Assembly (NCBI GenBank): GCA_930986425.1
Contig: CAKNJR010000011.1
Location: forward strand, 1 to 49,345
Reading direction: 5' to 3'
DNA: 49,345 bases
Origin: an uncultured Clostridium sp.
GTDB taxonomy: Bacteria > Bacillota > Clostridia > TANB77 > CAG-508
In this document: piece by piece, positions 44,150 to 49,345 of the stretch
Layout: each line of letters opens with the position of its first letter
Numbering within the stretch: the stretch's first letter is position 1
Made by a program: the position numbers and the translations under genes
The notes under the pieces: model-generated
Told to the model about the DNA's origin: nothing
What the model saw: only the letters and a program-made list of their open reading frames with translations
Database searches by the model: none

Positions 44150-44170
44150 TGTATCTAAATTGTAGATACA
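44150..44170. repeat. 8-base hairpin downstream of the VR
   Basis: TGTATCTA (44150-44157), a 5-base loop and TAGATACA (44163-44170), starting 7 bases past the stop codon. DGR target sites such as the Bordetella phage mtd gene have a similar hairpin just beyond the homing site that is needed for retargeting. Confidence 0.6.
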
Positions 44171-44250
44171 ACAGAGAGAAAGCTGGAAAATTGAACATTG
44201 AAAGAACGGAAGCGTTTTAGACGTTAAGTAGGAATTTTTTTAAGATAGAA

Positions 44251-44285
44251 TATGGTGTGTAATTTTTGCATGCCATACTTTTTAT
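44251..44285 (+). terminator. Terminator after the pilin-like gene
   Basis: TATGGTGTG (44251-44259) pairs with CATGCCATA (44269-44277, two wobbles) followed by CTTTTTATG. The stretch 44286-44482 shows no gene; AT-rich, presumably the spoVT promoter. Confidence 0.65.
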
Positions 44286-44482
44286 GCTTTGAAAGAAAAA
44301 AATAAAAAATAGTTAAATATAAATTTCCTAATCAGAAAAAACTGCATAAAATTTTAATCTTTGCACATAATAGCAATATAAGGAAAATCAGAGATTTTTT
44401 AATAAAACAATTTTAACCAAATAAAGTATTTAAAGTAAAATTATTAAAAAATCAAACTATTATGTGAAAGGAAGATTTGAAA

Positions 44483-45031
44483 ATGAAGGCGACAGGAGTT
44501 GTTAGAAGAATAGACGATTTAGGAAGAATAGTTATTCCTAAAGAAATAAGAAGAACATTAAGAATAAAAGAAGGAGACCCACTAGAAATTTTTACAGAAA
44601 AAGATGGAGATATAATATTAAAAAAATATTCTCCAATAGGAGAACTTTCAAATTTTGCAACAGAATATGTAGAAAGCTTAAATAAAATTACTGGGCATAT
44701 AAGCATAATAACAGATAGAGACACTGTTATAGCAGTATCAGGAACAAGCAAAAAAGACTTATTAGAGCAAAAAATTAGTCCTGATTTAGAAAAAATCTTT
44801 AATACAAGGCAAAGATTCGTGGGAGATGGTTCTAATTCTATTTATATTACAGAAAAAGGAAATAAAGATAAAGAAATAAAACCACAAGTAATTTGTCCCA
44901 TAATCTCAGATGGTGATGTTATAGGAAGTGTTGTTTTAATAAGCAAAGATGATAACACAAAAATGGAAAAAACAGAAGAAGAAGTCGCATCAGTTGCAGC
45001 CACATTCCTAGGAAGTCAAATGGAAATATAA
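44483..45031 (+). CDS. spoVT: Stage V sporulation protein T (SpoVT)
   Basis: The protein has 182 residues from ATG 44483 (GGAAGAT upstream). An N-terminal AbrB-type DNA-binding domain (GVVRRIDDLGRIVIPKEIRRTLRI) is followed by a GAF-like domain (residues about 55-180), the defining architecture of SpoVT. It regulates late forespore genes, indicating a spore former. It is followed by a hairpin at 45036. Confidence 0.93.
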   Translation: MKATGVVRRIDDLGRIVIPKEIRRTLRIKEGDPLEIFTEKDGDIILKKYSPIGELSNFATEYVESLNKITGHISIITDRDTVIAVSGTSKKDLLEQKISPDLEKIFNTRQRFVGDGSNSIYITEKGNKDKEIKPQVICPIISDGDVIGSVVLISKDDNTKMEKTEEEVASVAATFLGSQMEI

Positions 45032-45035
45032 TATA

Positions 45036-45066
45036 AAAGCCAATTAGCATTAGCTAGTTGGCTTTT
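45036..45066 (+). terminator. Hairpin terminator after spoVT
   Basis: AAAAGCCAATTAGC (45036-45049) pairs over 14 bases with GCTAGTTGGCTTTT (45053-45066), one wobble. Confidence 0.75.
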
Positions 45067-45108
45067 ACTAAACTAGAGAATTGCGAGAAAAAGGCAAAAG
45101 AACTCATC

Positions 45109-45137
45109 TTGACAGACAAAATTGAAATAGATATAAT
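45109..45137 (+). promoter_or_regulatory. Consensus promoter of the CapA-like gene
   Basis: TTGACA (45109-45114), 17 bases, TATAAT (45132-45137), a perfect sigma-A promoter 54 bases before the start codon. Confidence 0.85.
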
Positions 45138-45190
45138 AGAGTCATTACATAATTAAATCGAAAGATAAAAATTAAAAAGGGGGAAAAGTA

Positions 45191-46576
45191 ATGGCTAGGA
45201 GAAAAAAAGTAAAAAAGTTAAATGTGGTATTAGGAATATTTGTAATAATAGCTTTAATTGCAATATCAGTAGGAATTTATGTATTAGTAAATAATCCAAA
45301 TATATTTACTGCATCTACTCCAAGCACACAAAATACTATACAAAATGAGGTTGAAGAAGAGCCAGTACCAGAAGATACAGTAATTAATATAGTAGGTATA
45401 GGAGATGCCTTATGCCATAGTCAAAATTTTAAAGATGCATACAATTCAGAAACAGGTACATATGATTTTTCTCCAATGTTCAAAAATGTAACAAAATATT
45501 TTGATGATGCAACAGTTGCAGTAGGAAACTTAGAAACAACTTTGGCTGGAGCTGATAGGGGGTATTCGGGTTACCCAACTTTTAATTCTCCAGACGAATT
45601 GGCATATGACTTAAAAGAAATGGGAATAGATATTTTAACAACTGCTAATAATCATTGCTTAGATAAAGGATATAGTGGATTAGAAAGAACATTAAATGTG
45701 TTAGACGACTATGGAATTGCACATACAGGAACATCAAGAAGCGAAGAAGAACAAAATACTATTTTAATGAAAGATTTAAATGGCATTAAAACAGCATTTT
45801 TATGCTATACATATGGAACAAATGGAATTCCAATTCCAACAGGAAGAGAATATTCAGTTAATTTAATTGATAAAGATTTTATAAAAGAGCAATTGGACAA
45901 GGCAAAAGAGGAAGGTGCAGAATTAATTGTAGTAAGTATGCACTGGGGAGCAGAATATAGACTAAAACCAACAACTGAGCAGGAGGATTTAGCAGAATTC
46001 TTAATAAAAAATGGCGCTGATGTGATTTTAGGTAATCATTCACATGTACCAGAGCCAATGGAAATGAAAACTGTAACATTAGATGATGGCACAACTAGAG
46101 AGGGATTTGTTATATATTCTATGGGAAACTTTTTCTCAGCTCAAACAGACAATTATACAAGAGATACATTAATATTAAATGTTGAAGTAAGAAAAAATGG
46201 AGTAACAGGAGAAATATCAATTGACAAGGCTACATATACACCAGTTTATGTTTATGATAATGGAACATCTGCAAAAGATAGATATGAGCTATTAGACATA
46301 GAGCAAGTGATAAAAGATTATGAATCAGGAAATTCAGATTATTCTACTTCAATGTATAATCTAATGAAATCAGAATTAAGCAAAATAGAAGAAATTGTTG
46401 GTCCTGAAATAGATAATACAATAAATAACGAAGAAAACTTAGAAAATAATACAGAACAAAATGAAACAGTTAATGAAAACATTGATACAGATGGAGAAGG
46501 CGAATTAGGCTACATTAGAATACTAGACAATAATATAAAAATAAGAAAAGAAGAAATAGAAATGTTAGCTGCATAA
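45191..46576 (+). CDS. CapA-family (poly-gamma-glutamate synthesis type) surface phosphoesterase
   Basis: The 461-residue protein has an N-terminal basic patch and membrane anchor (about 11-33), then a CapA-type metallophosphoesterase fold. Metal ligands show as GDALCHSQ, NLETTLAG, TANNHCLDKG, SMHWGAEY and ILGNHSHVPEP. The C-terminus is an acidic Asn/Glu-rich tail. Such proteins act outside the cell, often on anionic wall polymers; the exact substrate is unknown. It has its own strong promoter and GGGGGAAAAG ribosome site. Confidence 0.88.
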   Translation: MARRKKVKKLNVVLGIFVIIALIAISVGIYVLVNNPNIFTASTPSTQNTIQNEVEEEPVPEDTVINIVGIGDALCHSQNFKDAYNSETGTYDFSPMFKNVTKYFDDATVAVGNLETTLAGADRGYSGYPTFNSPDELAYDLKEMGIDILTTANNHCLDKGYSGLERTLNVLDDYGIAHTGTSRSEEEQNTILMKDLNGIKTAFLCYTYGTNGIPIPTGREYSVNLIDKDFIKEQLDKAKEEGAELIVVSMHWGAEYRLKPTTEQEDLAEFLIKNGADVILGNHSHVPEPMEMKTVTLDDGTTREGFVIYSMGNFFSAQTDNYTRDTLILNVEVRKNGVTGEISIDKATYTPVYVYDNGTSAKDRYELLDIEQVIKDYESGNSDYSTSMYNLMKSELSKIEEIVGPEIDNTINNEENLENNTEQNETVNENIDTDGEGELGYIRILDNNIKIRKEEIEMLAA

Positions 46577-46591
46577 AATTAAGTAAAAAAT

Positions 46592-46628
46592 GAGGCTATT
46601 GAAAAAATATGACTTTTTCAATAGCCTC
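46592..46628. terminator. Bidirectional terminator between the CapA-like and deoD genes
   Basis: GAGGCTATTGAAAAA (46592-46606) pairs perfectly with TTTTTCAATAGCCTC (46614-46628). Confidence 0.85.
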
Positions 46629-46698
46629 GAATTTCGTTTGCCATATTATTTGTTGCATTAAAAACAGATTCTTAAATGACTTTGTACTAAACTTTATA

Positions 46699-47409
46699 CT
46701 ATAAAGATTCTAAAGCAATATTAATCATTGTATTTAAAGACTTTTCTCTTTCATCGGCAGAAATTTCTTGCTTTTTATAATGAGAATCAACAACAGTAAG
46801 TAAACAAGCAGCTTTTTTATTTAAGTATTTAGCAGTGTAAAATAAAGCGAAAGATTCCATTTCAGCACCTATAATATTTAAATCTTTAGGAAATCTACTA
46901 ATTAGAGCATCTAAATCCTTTACATAATAATCAAAGACTTCACTACAAAGAACATCTCCACTAATTAATTTTATGTTTGACTTTTCAGCTGTATTTATTA
47001 ATTGGCTGTTTAATTCGTCATCTGCATGAATCAAATGGCAATTAACACCTTCTAATCCGTATGCAAAATTTCCTTCTGTATAACTGTTATTTACTAATAT
47101 AGTATCAAAAATATTTAAATCAGGGGAATAAGCTCCACATGAACCAAGTCGTATTATAGATTTTACATCATAAAACTTATAAAGTTCATAAGCATAAATT
47201 CCCATACTAGGCATTCCCATACCAGATGCAAAAACAGTTACTCTCTTTCCTTTATAATAACCGGTATATCCAAACATGTTTCTTACAGAATTAATTAATT
47301 TATAATCTGTAAGAAAATTTTCTGCAATATATTTTGCCCTCAAAGGATCTCCTGGCATTAAAACAACGTCTGCAATATCTTCTTTTTTAGCTTCATTATG
47401 TGGTGTCAT
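46699..47409 (-). CDS. deoD: Purine-nucleoside phosphorylase DeoD
   Basis: The 236-residue protein (usual length) begins with TPHNEAKKEDIADVVLMPGDPLRAKYIAE. It carries RLGSCGAY for phosphate binding, the GAEMESFALF nucleoside site and the C-terminal SADEREKSL segment, all typical of the hexameric bacterial type. It splits purine nucleosides with phosphate in salvage. Read against its neighbours, it ends in the shared terminator. Confidence 0.96.
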   Translation of the reverse strand: MTPHNEAKKEDIADVVLMPGDPLRAKYIAENFLTDYKLINSVRNMFGYTGYYKGKRVTVFASGMGMPSMGIYAYELYKFYDVKSIIRLGSCGAYSPDLNIFDTILVNNSYTEGNFAYGLEGVNCHLIHADDELNSQLINTAEKSNIKLISGDVLCSEVFDYYVKDLDALISRFPKDLNIIGAEMESFALFYTAKYLNKKAACLLTVVDSHYKKQEISADEREKSLNTMINIALESL

Positions 47410-47687
47410 AAAATCACTCCTTCTAATAAATATTCAAAAATAGAATATTAAATCTATCCTATTTTCATTATGGTTTTTTATATTATAACATATAGAAAAT
47501 TTTAAACAATAAAAATTAGAAAATAATATCTTTTAGCACTTTTTTATAATATGCTAATTTACAAATTCAGATAAGTTTTACTTATCTGAAACTATTTTTT
47601 TTCAGATTAAAATATAAGTGAAAATATAGTATAATAAAAAGACATAAATATTCAAAACATATTCAAATATTAAACAATTAGTAATTT

Positions 47688-47708
47688 TTGTAACAAAAAT
47701 GTAATATA
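47688..47708 (+). repeat. 21-base element shared with 42451, copy 2
   Basis: Identical 21 bases to 42451-42471. Here the context extends it to a near-perfect inverted repeat, ATTTTTGT-A-ACAAAAAT. It lies just upstream of the promoter of the gene at 47796. The rest of 47410-47725 is AT-rich and holds nothing else recognisable. Confidence 0.6.
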
Positions 47709-47725
47709 AAAAATAAAAAAATTAC

Positions 47726-47765
47726 TTGCTAAATTTGTATAGATGTAGTATATTTAGAATATACT
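47726..47765 (+). promoter_or_regulatory. Promoter with operator-like inverted repeat
   Basis: TTGCTA (47726-47731), 17 bases, TATATT (47749-47754). The -10 overlaps a perfect 8-base inverted repeat AGTATATT-TAG-AATATACT (47747-47765), a likely binding site. Confidence 0.6.
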
Positions 47766-47795
47766 ATGAATAGTGAAACGAAGGAGGAGATAAAC

Positions 47796-48050
47796 ATGGA
47801 AAATAATGAAAATGAAAAAAATTCTTCTGTATATACACAAGTTCCTGCAAAAGTAGATACTTGGAGCAAATTTAAAAACTTCATATTCCAAGAAATAGTA
47901 GTTGAATTAACTCCAAAGCAAGAAAAAGTATTTAAAGAAGTACGTGACTTCTGGACACAAGAAATTTATTTTGACAAAGGTTTCCATTTAAGACCATACA
48001 GCTACAGAAATGAAGATAGCCAAAAATCAAATGTAAAAGTTTCTTTGTAA
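47796..48050 (+). CDS. Small hypothetical protein upstream of gap
   Basis: The 84-residue protein starts at ATG 47796 behind AAGGAGG. It is acidic at the N-terminus, and the middle KVDTWSKFKNFIFQEIVVELTPKQEKVF is helical, with a Trp-rich patch. There is no membrane span. I do not recognise a family. It has a well-formed promoter and ends in a terminator, so it is a single-gene unit. Confidence 0.75.
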   Translation: MENNENEKNSSVYTQVPAKVDTWSKFKNFIFQEIVVELTPKQEKVFKEVRDFWTQEIYFDKGFHLRPYSYRNEDSQKSNVKVSL

Positions 48051-48114
48051 TTTACAAAAAATATTTAATTTTGAATAAAATGGATAAATTTTGAAAATAA
48101 TAATACAAATTCAA

Positions 48115-48141
48115 AAGAACACTTGAAATGTGTTCTTTTTT
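48115..48141 (+). terminator. Rho-independent terminator
   Basis: AAGAACAC (48115-48122) pairs with GTGTTCTT (48130-48137) followed by TTTTG. Confidence 0.85.
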
Positions 48142-48184
48142 GTTATAAAATAAGCTTGCCCAATAAGGGTACTTTAATATTTAA

Positions 48185-49210
<1,026 letters not shown>

Positions 49211-49227
49211 TTTAAATAAAATTATAG

Positions 49228-49275
49228 AAGACTATTGATAAAGTGATTAAAAAGACTTAATCAATAGTCTTTTAT
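49228..49275 (+). terminator. Terminator after gap
   Basis: AAGACTATTGAT (49228-49239) pairs perfectly with ATCAATAGTCTT (49260-49271), followed by TTATTTG. Nothing else is recognised in the remaining bases to 49345. Confidence 0.85.
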
Positions 49276-49345
49276 TTGTGTATGAAAATTAATTAGTGTC
49301 AAGAAGTATCGGAAAATTTTCTTAAGAACTTAGAAATCAAAACCT

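Noticed and set aside
43950..44165. Short + strand frame overlapping the VR
   Set aside because: It is an alternative frame of the GC-rich variable repeat; the main gene's FGE-like sequence is clearly the coding one.

Overview
The window is strongly AT-rich DNA. Genes lie mostly on the + strand and usually carry good AGGAGG ribosome binding sites. A SpoVT homologue, a Spo0A-like regulator and the Clostridia-type arrangement of tig-clpP-clpX, gap and metG point to a spore-forming, low-GC member of the Clostridia. A gut lineage is likely, but that is inference. No rRNA, tRNA or CRISPR array was recognised.

Bases 1 to about 26,650 are most of an integrative conjugative element (ICE) of the Tn916/Tn1549 type. 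Its left end lies outside the window. In order it carries a VapD-like toxin locus (139-796); small regulators and a TOPRIM/DUF3991 protein (921-2790); a putative oriT, MobC and relaxase (2810-4640); PcfB and the TraG/VirD4 coupling protein; a type IV secretion operon (Maff2-like, TrbL/VirB6-like, PrgI, VirB4, sortase B, CHAP hydrolase) interrupted by an MT-A70 adenine methyltransferase; a repressor and small unknown genes; and a cargo block. The cargo is an MGMT-like protein, SRPBCC, DUF3788, DUF1697 and a two-component system with a BceAB-like ABC transporter. The recombination and regulation end follows: a Spo0A-like regulator, a sigma-like factor, an HTH protein, a long structured non-coding stretch, an excisionase and a tyrosine integrase (25402-26610).

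From about 26,660 onward the window is chromosome: a possible structured RNA, an M50 protease, tsaD, a phosphoesterase, tig-clpP-clpX, a second complete two-component/ABC module (34541-40116), metG, a pilin-like protein whose C-terminus looks like a diversity-generating retroelement (DGR) target, spoVT, a CapA-like protein, deoD, a small unknown gene and gap. Two compositionally foreign, GC-richer minus-strand genes (33842-34288 and 41992-42324) sit between housekeeping genes, each with its own promoter and terminator.

Two observations stand out. First, the ICE-borne ABC transporter genes are broken three times by the same lesion: one extra C placed directly before a conserved GGN glycine codon, making an in-frame CGG. 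By eye, CGG is otherwise absent from the AT-rich genes here, and nothing else is wrong with these frames. This is either a systematic artefact, an odd form of decay, or +1 recoding at a very rare codon. Second, the gene at 42875-44143 fuses a prepilin-like membrane anchor to a formylglycine-enzyme/C-type-lectin-like domain. It ends in a variable-repeat-like stretch of NNC/NNT codons with an 8-bp hairpin just beyond the stop codon. That is the signature of a DGR target, yet no reverse transcriptase or template repeat is visible in the window.
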